A stretch of DNA of 64,000 bases from SVFI01 sp045535935 (GTDB lineage Bacteria > Bacillota > Clostridia > Lachnospirales > Lachnospiraceae). This document shows positions 50,322-59,732 of this stretch, piece after piece. The stretch covers positions 1 through 64,000 of the forward strand of contig JAZSMO010000011.1 of NCBI GenBank assembly GCA_045535935.1. The letters run 5' to 3'. The notes under the pieces were generated by a model, which searched no databases, was not told where the DNA came from, and saw nothing but the letters and a program-made list of their open reading frames with translations. The position numbers and the translations under genes are program-made. The first letter of the stretch is position 1, and every line of letters starts with the position of its first letter.

Positions 50322-52952
50322 TTATTTGGCTTCGTACCAATCATTTCCGGTATGCACATCAATCTCAAGTTCCACTGAAAGCTGTGCTGCGCCTTTCATA
50401 TCACGATACAAAATCTCGCACACTCTGTCCACTTCATCCTCATACACTTCCAAAAGAAGTTCATCGTGCACTTGAAGCAAAATGCGACTTTTCAATCCTT
50501 CTTCCAAGAGCGAACGATACACCCGGATCATCGCTATTTTCATAATATCCGCTGCAGTCCCCTGGATTGGCGCATTCATAGCAACACGTTCTCCGAACTG
50601 ACGCTGCATAAAATTCGAACTGGAAAGCTCAGGTATCGGTCTTCTGCGTCCATATAACGTTCGGCTTTCCCCTGTTTCTTTGGCATCGCTCACGCACCGG
50701 TCCAAAAAGGTCTTGATGCCCGGATAGGTTTCAAAATATTGTTCTATATAAGCTGCAGCCTCTTTGCGACTGATACTCAAATCCTGACTCAAACCAAAAG
50801 AGCTGATACCGTATACAATTCCGAAATTGACCGCCTTTGCATTCCTTCTCTGAAGATCCGTCACTTCCTCAAACGGAGTATGGAACACTTTTGAGGCTGT
50901 AATTCTGTGAATATCCTCAGACATCCGGTAAGCCTCGATCAACTCTGCATCTTCCGACATATGCGCCAAAATACGCAGTTCAATCTGGGAATAATCCGCA
51001 TCCATAAACACGCATCCCGGTTTCGGAACAAACACCTTACGGATTCTTCTTCCGAGTTCCATACGCATTGGTATATTCTGTAAATTAGGCTCTGTGGACG
51101 AAATACGTCCCGTTGCCGTGATCATCTGATTGAAACTTGTATGGATTCTTCCGTCCTCACAAATATACTCAGAAAGTCCGTCTGCGTAAGTGGATTTCAA
51201 TTTTGTTAATCCACGATACTCCAATATATCGGCCACCACCGGATAATCCGGTGCTAACTTTTCAAGCACATCCGCTGCGGTGGAATATCCCGTCTTCGTC
51301 TTCTTGCCGCCCTTCAGCTGCATTTTTTCGAACAAAATCTCCCCCAGCTGTTTTGGTGAATTAATATTAAACTCCTCACCGACCGCATCATAAATCTGTT
51401 GTCTCAAGACAACAATCTTATCTTCCAAAACTTTTCCATATGCGGCAAGCTCGTCCTTCTTAACAATCACGCCCTCTTTTTCCATAGCATACAGCACATA
51501 AGTCAACGGCATTTCCACTTCATCAAACAATTTCCGCATCTGCATTTCCTGAAGCTTTTCAGTTAGCAACGGGTAACTATTTCGAATCGTATAAATAATG
51601 CCGCTCACAAATGAAACAAATTTTTCTTCCTCTGTTTCAAATGCTTCTGCCGGATTTTTTTTACCAAACTGCGTTTTATAATCCTGCAAAACAATATTGC
51701 AATATTCACCTGCTATATCTTCTACCGTATACTCATTCTTCAACGGATTTATAAGATACGCCGCCAGCTTTACATCAAAGAAATCCTTTACAATCTCAAT
51801 ATCGCCTTCAAAACATCCGTAAGATTTCTTGCACTCAAAGGAAATCAATCTAGTCCTTTGACGTAAATCACTTAGCTTCCCACACAGGTAGTCCATCGTC
51901 ATAAATCCCTGTGCCATAATAAAGTAGCTTGTTTCTGCGTCATAAGAAAGAGCAATACCAACATTTTCCACCACATAATATGCGGTTATTTCCGCATTTG
52001 AACACGCCTCAAATATACGTTCCGCCTCCGACATATCTGATATTGCTTCGCATTGCGGGATCTGAATTTCTGTCTCTTCGACATTTTCAAAACGACTGAG
52101 CATATTTTTGAACGCAAGCTTTTTAAACCATTCGTATGCCTCTTTCGTATATAATTCGCCCAGCAAAGCATCTTCTAATTTGTATAAAATCGGTGCATCT
52201 GTCTCAATCGTAGCCAACTCTTTGGAAAGTTCAGCCAGATCCCTGTTTTCACGAAGCGTTGTCTGGATGCTCTTTTTGGTAATCTCTTCAAGATGCAAAT
52301 AAATATTTTCAATGGAACCGTAAGTCACCATCAAATCAGTCGCTGTCTTCTCTCCGACCTTCGGAACTCCCGGAATATTGTCTGCCGTATCCCCCATCAA
52401 AGCTTTGAGTTCGATAAACTGAAGAGGTGACACCTGATAACGTTCTTTGACATCGACCGCATAATAATCTTCTACTTCCGTTCGATTTCCTTTGGTTTTC
52501 GGAATACGGATTTTAATGTTGTCCGTAGCAATCTGCAGAAGATCTCTGTCACCGGAAACAAGCGCTACTAAAAGCCCTTCTTTCTCTGCTCTTTTTGCCA
52601 TCGTACCCAGAATGTCATCCGCTTCATAACCTTCCTGCTCCATAGTAAGAATACCCATAGCAGAAAGAACTTCTTTTATCACCGGAACCTGCTGACGCAG
52701 TTCCTCCGGCATCGGTTTACGTGTCCCTTTATACTGCGCATATCTTTTGTGACGAAAAGTCGGTGCCTTCAGGTCAAACGCAACCGCCAGATACTGCGGC
52801 TTTTCTTCCTCCAATATTTTAAACATAATATTCAAAAAACCATAGACGGCATTGGTATGAAGACCTTCGGCATTGGTCAAATCCGGCACTCCGTAGAATG
52901 CACGATTGAGTATACTATGTCCGTCAATTAATACAAGTTTCTTTTTCATCAC
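50322..52952 (-). CDS. polA: DNA polymerase I
   Basis: The 876-residue protein has an N-terminal 5'-3' exonuclease (about 1-290: KLVLIDGHSILNRAFYGVPD, YEADDILGTMAKRAE, GDTADNIPGVPKVGEKTA), a central exonuclease-like domain without the acidic catalytic residues (about 300-465), and the polymerase domain with motif A MDADYSQIELRILAH, motif B RRNAKAVNFGIVYG and motif C QVHDELLLEV. It fills repair gaps and removes Okazaki primers; proofreading is predicted absent, as in Bacillus-type enzymes. The true start may be the second of two ATGs (MKKKLVL). Confidence 0.97.
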   Translation of the reverse strand: MMKKKLVLIDGHSILNRAFYGVPDLTNAEGLHTNAVYGFLNIMFKILEEEKPQYLAVAFDLKAPTFRHKRYAQYKGTRKPMPEELRQQVPVIKEVLSAMGILTMEQEGYEADDILGTMAKRAEKEGLLVALVSGDRDLLQIATDNIKIRIPKTKGNRTEVEDYYAVDVKERYQVSPLQFIELKALMGDTADNIPGVPKVGEKTATDLMVTYGSIENIYLHLEEITKKSIQTTLRENRDLAELSKELATIETDAPILYKLEDALLGELYTKEAYEWFKKLAFKNMLSRFENVEETEIQIPQCEAISDMSEAERIFEACSNAEITAYYVVENVGIALSYDAETSYFIMAQGFMTMDYLCGKLSDLRQRTRLISFECKKSYGCFEGDIEIVKDFFDVKLAAYLINPLKNEYTVEDIAGEYCNIVLQDYKTQFGKKNPAEAFETEEEKFVSFVSGIIYTIRNSYPLLTEKLQEMQMRKLFDEVEMPLTYVLYAMEKEGVIVKKDELAAYGKVLEDKIVVLRQQIYDAVGEEFNINSPKQLGEILFEKMQLKGGKKTKTGYSTAADVLEKLAPDYPVVADILEYRGLTKLKSTYADGLSEYICEDGRIHTSFNQMITATGRISSTEPNLQNIPMRMELGRRIRKVFVPKPGCVFMDADYSQIELRILAHMSEDAELIEAYRMSEDIHRITASKVFHTPFEEVTDLQRRNAKAVNFGIVYGISSFGLSQDLSISRKEAAAYIEQYFETYPGIKTFLDRCVSDAKETGESRTLYGRRRPIPELSSSNFMQRQFGERVAMNAPIQGTAADIMKIAMIRVYRSLLEEGLKSRILLQVHDELLLEVYEDEVDRVCEILYRDMKGAAQLSVELEIDVHTGNDWYEAK

Positions 52953-52963
52953 TGCTCTCCTGA

Positions 52964-53284
52964 CTACGCCAATGCATATATAAACACTGTAAGTATAAGA
53001 ATAATTGCTATCAGTTCAAATGTAACAAATCCCAATATATAATTCTTTCTGCGACTGACTCTGTTTTTCGCACGAACTATATATTCCGTCAACTCTCTGT
53101 CCAAATCAAAAGTTTTTCCTTCTTCAAGGCGCACAATACCTTCCGACGACAAATACTGTATCGTCAGTTCCTCTTTACACTCTTCGCATGTATCCATGTG
53201 ATTCAAAAATCGCATCAATTCTCTGCCTTTTAATTCATCCTTTAAAAAAGCCGGAATCAGACGCTGAATCTGTTTACAATCCAT
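52964..53284 (-). CDS. Small membrane protein with anti-sigma-type zinc finger
   Basis: The 106-residue protein starts MDCKQIQRLIPAFLKDEL and has the H-x3-C-x2-C zinc finger of anti-sigma factors in NHMDTCEECKEEL (about 29-41). A linker and one C-terminal membrane helix (about 83-104) follow. No sigma-factor gene is adjacent; polA follows 11 bases downstream. It is probably a stand-alone regulatory or adaptor protein. It is the first gene of the polA-coaE-ftsA-like transcript, with a promoter at 53314-53342. Confidence 0.85.
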   Translation of the reverse strand: MDCKQIQRLIPAFLKDELKGRELMRFLNHMDTCEECKEELTIQYLSSEGIVRLEEGKTFDLDRELTEYIVRAKNRVSRRKNYILGFVTFELIAIILILTVFIYALA

Positions 53285-53313
53285 AGTATCACCTTTTTCA
53301 TTCTCGACTATAT

Positions 53314-53342
53314 ATTATATCAAAAAAAGCCTTCTTCTACAA
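53314..53342 (-). promoter_or_regulatory. Promoter of the zinc-finger/polA/coaE operon
   Basis: On the minus strand TTGTAG, a 17-base spacer and a perfect TATAAT lie about 30 bases upstream of the first start codon. Confidence 0.65.
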
Positions 53343-53344
53343 CG

Positions 53345-53371
53345 AAAAAACACCAGTCTTTCGACTGATGT
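53345..53371 (-). terminator. Terminator of the MBL hydrolase gene
   Basis: On the minus strand ACATCAGTC and GACTGGTGT pair over 9 positions (one G-T) with a GAAA loop, then six T. It is 6 bases after the stop. Confidence 0.88.
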
Positions 53372-53377
53372 ATTCTA

Positions 53378-54190
53378 TCAACATAGGGTAATGATTTCCA
53401 AATCATCCGGAACATATATTTCGCCGTCAAATACACTCGCCGCATCTTCTGTATACAAGTGTCTTCTGTCCGAAAGATTTTTGTCCTCCGTATGCCAGAG
53501 CACCAATTTCTCCGTCATCAGCGCAGAGGCGGTCCGTCCCGCATCTTTTGCCGTTCCATGATGTTTTTCGTACGGTTGGAAATCATCCTTATGTGCATCC
53601 GTACAAAATGCTTCATGTAAAAGCCATGTTGTTCCAATCACAAATTTTTCACAAGCTTCATTATACGGCTCGTCTCCCGTAAATGTCAGCACTGTTCCGT
53701 CTGCAAGTGTTGTCGTAAATCCGAACTGCTTTGCTTTTGTAGAGAAGATATCAAAAAAAGTTACCGAATAAGAAAGAATTTCCACAGTCTGCCCTTCTGC
53801 CACTTCCTCGAAAAATATCCTCTCATCAAGAAAAGCCGCATGTTTTTTTGCAAGCATCATTTCACAGAAAGACCTAAGCATCTCTGTCACTTCTTTATGT
53901 CCGTAAATGTGAAACTCACCTTTGTAGTTTCCTTTATGCATCTGCGTAGCTACCATGCGTACCACCCAGATTGCACCGAGAATATGATCCGTATGTTTGT
54001 GCGTCACAAACATATGATGAATCTGATTTACCGAAATATCCATTTTCTCAAATTGTGTCAGAATTCCGTTTCCGCCGCCGGCGTCCACAAGAAAAAGTTC
54101 CTCTCCGTCACTTAAAGCAAAACAAGTATTATAACATTTCGTCACCGCTGCATTCCCGGTTCCGAATACATAAAGCTTCTGTCCCATCAT
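53378..54190 (-). CDS. MBL-fold hydrolase, RNase Z-like
   Basis: The start at 54190 is chosen because AAGGAG lies 5 bases upstream and the promoter at 54228-54256 excludes longer forms; the adjacent ATG at 54187 is equally possible. The 270-residue protein has the HxHxDH motif in FVTHKHTDHILGA and later FTGDEPYNEA and LLHEAFCTD, the layout of RNase Z/arylsulfatase-type hydrolases. It lacks the long exosite arm of classical RNase Z. The substrate is uncertain. It is monocistronic with its own promoter and terminator. Confidence 0.85.
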   Translation of the reverse strand: MMGQKLYVFGTGNAAVTKCYNTCFALSDGEELFLVDAGGGNGILTQFEKMDISVNQIHHMFVTHKHTDHILGAIWVVRMVATQMHKGNYKGEFHIYGHKEVTEMLRSFCEMMLAKKHAAFLDERIFFEEVAEGQTVEILSYSVTFFDIFSTKAKQFGFTTTLADGTVLTFTGDEPYNEACEKFVIGTTWLLHEAFCTDAHKDDFQPYEKHHGTAKDAGRTASALMTEKLVLWHTEDKNLSDRRHLYTEDAASVFDGEIYVPDDLEIITLC

Positions 54191-54227
54191 CTTTTCTCCT
54201 TCCGGAATACGACATTCCCTATCGGTC

Positions 54228-54256
54228 ATTGTAAAAAAAACGCTATTCCTTGTCAA
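54228..54256 (-). promoter_or_regulatory. Promoter of the MBL hydrolase gene
   Basis: On the minus strand TTGACA, a 17-base spacer and TACAAT lie 38 bases before the start codon. Confidence 0.8.
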
Positions 54257-54311
54257 GACAGGCTCTTTTCCCACCCAAAATATTCACCACAGAATTTTCT
54301 TCATATGATAC

Positions 54312-54340
54312 TTGAAATTCCCATCTTCTTATGATAAACT
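54312..54340 (+). promoter_or_regulatory. Promoter of tRNA-Leu
   Basis: TTGAAA, a 17-base spacer and TAAACT lie 23 bases upstream of the tRNA 5' end. Confidence 0.7.
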
Positions 54341-54363
54341 AGACTTCGGTTGAAAAACCAAAC

Positions 54364-54446
54364 GCCGGCGTGTCGGAATGGCAGACGATGCAGACTCAAA
54401 ATCTGTTGGGTGTACGCCCGTGCGGGTTCAAGTCCCGCCGCCGGCA
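54364..54446 (+). tRNA. tRNA-Leu (anticodon CAA)
   Basis: The acceptor stem GCCGGCG pairs with CGCCGGC, followed by the discriminator A. The anticodon stem GCAGA/TCTGT encloses the loop CTCAAAA, giving anticodon CAA for UUG leucine codons. The long variable arm (TTGGGTGTACGCCCGT region) is that of a class II tRNA, and the T arm GCGGGTTCAAGTCCCGC is intact. The 3' CCA is not encoded. It is a lone tRNA gene on the plus strand with its own promoter and terminator. Confidence 0.95.
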
Positions 54447-54450
54447 GAAA

Positions 54451-54486
54451 AAAGAACCATGATTTTTTCATGGTTCTTTTTGTTTT
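54451..54486 (+). terminator. Bidirectional terminator after tRNA-Leu
   Basis: AAAGAACCATGA and TCATGGTTCTTT form a perfect 12-bp stem with a 5-base loop, followed by a T-rich run. On the minus strand the same hairpin is followed by T-rich sequence and can end the surface-protein gene. Confidence 0.92.
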
Positions 54487-54519
54487 TATATACAATTAGC
54501 GTTTTCATTCCTCACACCG

Positions 54520-57327
54520 CTATTTTGTGATTTTATGTTTCTTTGTGGCGCCTTTCTTTTTCAACAACTTCTTATATGCACTCAATTTTGCTTTCGGAAC
54601 CTTGAACTTCGCTTTGCTGTGAACGCCTTTAAAAGCCTTACTTCCCACATTTTTGCTTGTAAGATTCTTTGTCTTGATCGTGATTGTCTTTAAGTTTTTG
54701 CATCCGGAAAATGCCTGTTTCCCAATTTTTGACACACCGGAAGGCAACGTAATCTTCTTAAGCGCCGTACATTTATAAAATGCTTTATTGCCTATGGATT
54801 CGATATTACTTCCGATTGTCACAGTCGTCAATTTTTTATTGCCTTTAAACGCATCCGGCGCAATACTGGTAACTGCATATGTTACGCCGTTCACTGTGAC
54901 CGTCGCCGGAATCACAACCCTTTTTGCCTTTTTATTCACCGGTCCGATATATTCCACTTCTTTTCCGGTCTCGCTCACTTTATAAGCCGCTTCACCCTTT
55001 GGATCCGGTACCTTTGTCCCTGCTACCGGAAGTGGTTTTACTTCCTCCGTCTTATGTTCGGTCTGTGCATTTTCTTTTCCGCAGGTATGTTTTTCTGTTT
55101 TCGGAATGGCAGTACCTTTCTCCAGCAACTCGTCACAAACAAAACAATACACATCTCCGGTATAACCGGTCTCTTCGCATGTTGCATCCTTTGCACCGCG
55201 AATCTCCTGTGTTCCCACATGATTTGTCGCCGGAACAACGACGTTCTCTTCCATCATTTCGCCGCAGAATTTACATTCCTTATGACCGATACCATCCTCC
55301 GTGCAGGTCGGTTCCTTTTCACCATCACCGGTGTGTTGAACTGCTCCGGCTTCACACGCCGCACGGGTGATTGTTACATCCCTTGTCGTATTATTATAAT
55401 AAGCCGCATCATCGCCTGCATATTCCGCAGTTACCTCAAGCGAACTTCCTGCCGGTAGCGTTTTGGATGCATCTTCATTGCTCCACTTCCAGTTCTCCGG
55501 CAAACTCACTTCTGACACTTTCTTCACAGTATTTTGCACCGTATATGTAGCCTGCGGCATAATTGTCGGTGCGTCTAATTTCATAATCGTAAGTTGTCCC
55601 GGAATAACCGTCACCTTATAATTCGCATTGCTCACTGTCGCCGTAATCTCATAGTTTCCCGGCACAGAATTTGTTGTTGCATCACAGTCATATGTAATCT
55701 CGAAATCACCCAGGCTGTCCGTTCCGACTAATGTACCGCTTGTTATCGCCAGACTAAATTCCGGATTTGCTTCTCCGTATTTTTTTGATTTATTGGAAAC
55801 CGAAACCGTAATCGGTTTTTGAGAAACCTGCGGAACAACTTCTACGCTGACTGATTTATATGTTTCTGTATCCTGCGGGGTAAAAGTGAGTGTATAGGCC
55901 TCCGTCGTACCAACTTTAGGCACATTTGTTCCCGAAGATGCCAATGCCCAGGTTCCCACAGCGCCGTTAGCACTGGTCGTTGCACCGTTAATAGTCATCT
56001 GCCCGACTGTCTGTCCATAGACACCGGTAAGTGTAGGCAAACTCGAAAAAATCGGCGTGATAAATATCTTTTCCGACGTATCATATGCATCCGTACTCAA
56101 TACCGGTCCGTTAGTAAATGCAACACTGTTTGAAAACACCGTATTGGACACCGGATGAGATGTCAAAAAAGCGCTGCCATTGACAATCGTCTCAGAGCCG
56201 ACCAAAAGCCATTTTATCCCTTCCACGCCGGAAATAGCTCCTGAAACGCCACCTCTTGGATCGTTCCACGTCACATCGACCGCATACCACTTGTCATTCA
56301 GTTTCACATAATTCCACATATGGCCACCGCCACCGGCCGTACCATCTACAAGAACACAATCAATATTCGACCGATCACAAAGCACTTTCAATGCCCTGGC
56401 ATAAGCCTCACATACCGGACCGGCTGTTCCTGTTCTACCGTCAAGAGCACTCATGCATTCTCTGCAATCATGATTAATGTTGTTAAGGTCAACGCTCGTG
56501 TTATACTCATTTGTTTTTGTTAATACATCATTAAAATAAGCTAATTTTTCATAATCATTTTTCGATGTCACTGCGGCAAGATATTCATTAACCATACTGT
56601 CCCTCTGCATAATAGCCGCTTCTATCGCCGCTTGATCCGGATAGTTTGTACTGCGGATATCAAAGGCATTTTTCGTATTTTTGGTCACCAGCGACAATAC
56701 CACTTCCATCTCATACCCGGCTGAACTTCCCCATATTGTTGCGGAATAAGATGTTGAGCAGCTTCCGGACAACCAAAACACTTCCGGATGATCCCTGTCA
56801 AATGCAGCATATGCTGCCACAGCATAAGCCCCATATCTGTCTAACACATCACTCAAAAGTGTCTTATACTCACCGGAATCATATTGCGCCTTTGTTATCT
56901 TAATCGTAACTGTGTCAATCAAAATACCACTTGCATCCTCAGCAAAATACTCATCGTCTATCAGATAATCGCTTTCTCCGTCATTGTCGCTTGCTTCCAC
57001 CAGTGTATTATAAAAATCTTTTATAACCTGAGCTTCCGACAAATCCAAACGATCAATCCAGTCTTTATAATTTCCGGAATTCAGTTCCACAATTCCGTCT
57101 GCGAGACTGAAAAAGCCAATAGGCTGGGCAGAAGTCTGCGCTTCTCCCAGCTCAATAAACTCTTCTGATTGTTCAGCAAGGACAGTCTTAAGCTCTCCCT
57201 CATCAGACATACTATTTTCCTGTGCAGCAGCCGGACATATCCACAGATTTGCTGCCATCACAACCGTCAGCAAACCGGCAATTGCTCTTTTCCAAAACAT
57301 TGTCTGTCCTTTTCTCACATCCCCCAT
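54520..57327 (-). CDS. Secreted surface protein: transglutaminase-like, MBG and leucine-rich domains
   Basis: The 935-residue protein has a signal peptide (FWKRAIAGLLTVVMAANLWI, ending PAAA) near residues 11-35. A transglutaminase-like domain follows, with the likely Cys306-His336-Asp351 triad (GPVCEAYARALK, GGGGHMWNYVK, YAVDVTWNDP). Next come immunoglobulin-like MBG-type repeats (about 440-590) and a cysteine-rich part with CxxC pairs (about 650-760: CKFCGEM, CFVCDEL). The C-terminus has BspA-type leucine-rich repeats (about 810-905) and a very basic end. No LPXTG sorting signal is present. Starts at 57327 (GAGAGG) and 57300 (AAAGGA) are both possible. It lies 14 bases after lysA. Confidence 0.87.
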   Translation of the reverse strand: MGDVRKGQTMFWKRAIAGLLTVVMAANLWICPAAAQENSMSDEGELKTVLAEQSEEFIELGEAQTSAQPIGFFSLADGIVELNSGNYKDWIDRLDLSEAQVIKDFYNTLVEASDNDGESDYLIDDEYFAEDASGILIDTVTIKITKAQYDSGEYKTLLSDVLDRYGAYAVAAYAAFDRDHPEVFWLSGSCSTSYSATIWGSSAGYEMEVVLSLVTKNTKNAFDIRSTNYPDQAAIEAAIMQRDSMVNEYLAAVTSKNDYEKLAYFNDVLTKTNEYNTSVDLNNINHDCRECMSALDGRTGTAGPVCEAYARALKVLCDRSNIDCVLVDGTAGGGGHMWNYVKLNDKWYAVDVTWNDPRGGVSGAISGVEGIKWLLVGSETIVNGSAFLTSHPVSNTVFSNSVAFTNGPVLSTDAYDTSEKIFITPIFSSLPTLTGVYGQTVGQMTINGATTSANGAVGTWALASSGTNVPKVGTTEAYTLTFTPQDTETYKSVSVEVVPQVSQKPITVSVSNKSKKYGEANPEFSLAITSGTLVGTDSLGDFEITYDCDATTNSVPGNYEITATVSNANYKVTVIPGQLTIMKLDAPTIMPQATYTVQNTVKKVSEVSLPENWKWSNEDASKTLPAGSSLEVTAEYAGDDAAYYNNTTRDVTITRAACEAGAVQHTGDGEKEPTCTEDGIGHKECKFCGEMMEENVVVPATNHVGTQEIRGAKDATCEETGYTGDVYCFVCDELLEKGTAIPKTEKHTCGKENAQTEHKTEEVKPLPVAGTKVPDPKGEAAYKVSETGKEVEYIGPVNKKAKRVVIPATVTVNGVTYAVTSIAPDAFKGNKKLTTVTIGSNIESIGNKAFYKCTALKKITLPSGVSKIGKQAFSGCKNLKTITIKTKNLTSKNVGSKAFKGVHSKAKFKVPKAKLSAYKKLLKKKGATKKHKITK

Positions 57328-57341
57328 AGTTATAACCTCTC

Positions 57342-58616
57342 TTATTTGCTACCCAGTTCCTTAAAAATCTCAAAACAATCCAATGTTGCAAAATAATCCT
57401 TCGGCTCCTCTGCACGGCGGATCAGCTTCACTCCTCCGTCTTCCTGTAATAAAAGCTCTGCGGATTTCAATTTGCCATTATAATTGTAACCCATGGCAAA
57501 CCCATGCGCTCCCGTATCATGAATCACCAGATAATCGCCTTTATCAATCTGCGGCAAGCTCCGGTCGATTGCAAACTTATCATTGTTTTCACAAAGGGAA
57601 CCGGTCACATCATATTTATGGTCGCAAGCCGCATCCTCTTTTCCAAGCACTGTAATGTGATGATAAGCCCCGTACATGGCCGGTCTCATAAGATTTACTG
57701 CACAAGCATCCACACCGATGTATTCTTTGTGTGTATGTTTCTCATGAATCGCCTTTGTAACAAGCGCCCCATACGGACCCATCATAAAACGTCCCATTTC
57801 GGTGTAAATCGCAATATCTCCCATTCCGGCCGGAACCAAAATCTCTTCGTATACTTTGCGAACTCCTTCGCCGATAGCACGGATGTCGTTCGGTTCTTTA
57901 TCCGGCGTATACGGAATTCCGACACCTCCGGAAAGGTTGATAAATGTAATATGAGCTCCCGTCTCGTCACGAAGCTTAACCGCAAGTTCAAACAACTGCT
58001 TTGCAAGCATCGGATAATACTCATTGGTTACGGTATTACTTGCAAGGAAGGAATGAATTCCGAAATTCTTTACACCCTTTTCCTTCATGATTTTAAAGCC
58101 TTCGAACAACTGCTCTGTCGTAAATCCGTATTTGGAATCGCCCGGATTATCCATGATTCCGTTGCTCATCTTAAATACGCCGCCCGGATTATATCTGCAG
58201 GACAAAGTTTCCGGCAACTTACCGATTGTCTTTTCCAAAAATTCAATATGTGTAAAATCATCCAAATTGATAGTTGCACCGAGTTCGTTCGCATACACAA
58301 ACTCTTCCGCCGGTGTGTCATTGGACGAAAACATAATATCCGTTCCGGTTGCTCCGATTGCCTTTGAAAGCATGAGTTCTGTCTTTGACGAACAATCGCA
58401 GCCACAGCCGTATTCTCTCAAAATCTGAATCAAAAACGGATTCGGATTTGCTTTCACTGCAAAATACTCCTTAAATCCTTTGTTCCATGCAAAGGCTTCT
58501 TTTACCGCCTGTGCATTTTCGCGAATCCCTCTTTCATCATAAATGTGAAACGGAGTCGGATATGTTTTAACGATTTCTTCAATCTGCTCTTTGTTTACAA
58601 ATGGTACTTTATTCAT
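57342..58616 (-). CDS. lysA: Diaminopimelate decarboxylase
   Basis: The 424-residue protein is a fold-III PLP enzyme: the PLP lysine in YFAVKANPNPFLI near residue 53, GGVGIPY for the phosphate, and the partner-subunit cysteine region GSLCENNDKF near residue 342. It decarboxylates meso-diaminopimelate to lysine. It lies 51 bases after ddh, which makes meso-diaminopimelate, so consecutive steps are co-transcribed. The sequence diverges from the classical LysA (for example the SLCEN motif), but the key sites are present. Confidence 0.93.
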   Translation of the reverse strand: MNKVPFVNKEQIEEIVKTYPTPFHIYDERGIRENAQAVKEAFAWNKGFKEYFAVKANPNPFLIQILREYGCGCDCSSKTELMLSKAIGATGTDIMFSSNDTPAEEFVYANELGATINLDDFTHIEFLEKTIGKLPETLSCRYNPGGVFKMSNGIMDNPGDSKYGFTTEQLFEGFKIMKEKGVKNFGIHSFLASNTVTNEYYPMLAKQLFELAVKLRDETGAHITFINLSGGVGIPYTPDKEPNDIRAIGEGVRKVYEEILVPAGMGDIAIYTEMGRFMMGPYGALVTKAIHEKHTHKEYIGVDACAVNLMRPAMYGAYHHITVLGKEDAACDHKYDVTGSLCENNDKFAIDRSLPQIDKGDYLVIHDTGAHGFAMGYNYNGKLKSAELLLQEDGGVKLIRRAEEPKDYFATLDCFEIFKELGSK

Positions 58617-58667
58617 TGCTAAATATCTCCTTGTAGTATTTCTGATTCGTTGTTCCGAGACAACTTC

Positions 58668-59654
58668 TTACAGCAGATGTGCTCTCAAATCTTCTGCACT
58701 ACTGCTGCTGAGATAAACAGGCGCTACATCAAATACTGTTTTGCAGCCGGTCTGTCCTTCTTTTTGCATACGATATGCTGCCCTTGCATATGCAGTAATA
58801 ACAGAAGCCGTAAACTCCGGGTTGGAATCGAGTTTCAAACTGTACTCTACAATATGCTGATGTTCACCGTCCCAACCTGTTTTTCCGCTACGGATCACAA
58901 AACCTCCGTGTGGAATTCCGCTGTGGTTAGCTGCAAGTTCCTCCTCGGAAATAAAGTTTACGATTGTATCATAATCTGCAAAGTAATTCGGCATAGATTT
59001 GATTTCCTGCTCAATCTTTGCCAAATCAGCTCCCTCTTCTGCCACAACAAAACATTCTCTGATATGTTTCTGACGTGTTGTAAGCTCAGGATTACTTCCG
59101 CTTCTGACTGCCTCAAGCGCACTGTCCACCGGGATGGTATACTGTTTTCCGTTCTTTACTCCTTCCACACGGCGAATAGCATCAGAATGTCCCTGACTGA
59201 CACCTTTGCCCCAGAATGTATAATCTTTTCCATCCGGAAGAATCGCATTTGCATAAAGTCTGTTCAGCGAGAACATACCCGGATCCCAGCCAACAGAAAT
59301 CATGGCTACTTTTCCGCTCTCTTTTGCTGCTGCATCCACATTAGCAAAATGTTCCGGGATTTTTGCATGCGTATCAAAGCTGTCCACTACATTAAAATAT
59401 TTTGCATATTCCGGTGTCTGAACCGGAAGATCCGTTGCACTGCCTCCACAAAGAATGAGCACATCAATCTCATCCTTTTTGGAAACCGCCTCGTCCACAT
59501 GATAGACCGGAACATCCGGTGTCAGTATTTTAACACTTTCCGGTGCACGTCTTGTAAACACAGCCGCAAGTTCCATATCCGGATTCTGCTTCACCGCACA
59601 TTCAATTCCTCTTCCTAAATTTCCATAACCTAAAATACCGATTTTGATTGTCAT
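58668..59654 (-). CDS. ddh: meso-Diaminopimelate D-dehydrogenase
   Basis: The 328-residue protein has the dinucleotide-binding start KIGILGYGNLGRGIECAVKQ and the family segments VDSFDTHAKIPEHFANVD, SVGWDPGMFSLNRLYA and WGKGVSQGHSDAIRRVEGV. It forms meso-diaminopimelate from tetrahydrodipicolinate in one step with ammonia and NADPH, bypassing the longer acetylase or aminotransferase routes. The product is used in cell-wall peptide synthesis and lysine synthesis by LysA downstream. A TrmB-type regulator is encoded just upstream. Confidence 0.96.
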   Translation of the reverse strand: MTIKIGILGYGNLGRGIECAVKQNPDMELAAVFTRRAPESVKILTPDVPVYHVDEAVSKKDEIDVLILCGGSATDLPVQTPEYAKYFNVVDSFDTHAKIPEHFANVDAAAKESGKVAMISVGWDPGMFSLNRLYANAILPDGKDYTFWGKGVSQGHSDAIRRVEGVKNGKQYTIPVDSALEAVRSGSNPELTTRQKHIRECFVVAEEGADLAKIEQEIKSMPNYFADYDTIVNFISEEELAANHSGIPHGGFVIRSGKTGWDGEHQHIVEYSLKLDSNPEFTASVITAYARAAYRMQKEGQTGCKTVFDVAPVYLSSSSAEDLRAHLL

Positions 59655-59732
59655 AATAACTCTCTTCCTTTCTTTTTCATCATTATATATTATTTCATTA
59701 TTTTTTTGTTTTATATGTTACGAATCTTCCGA

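Noticed and set aside
53565..53580. CGTACGGTTG inside the MBL hydrolase gene as an array member
   Set aside because: It is isolated and coding, without the periodic neighbours.
54191..54274. The longer start for the MBL hydrolase at 54274
   Set aside because: It lies upstream of a near-consensus promoter, and the first 28 residues do not look like the family; AAGGAG precedes 54190.
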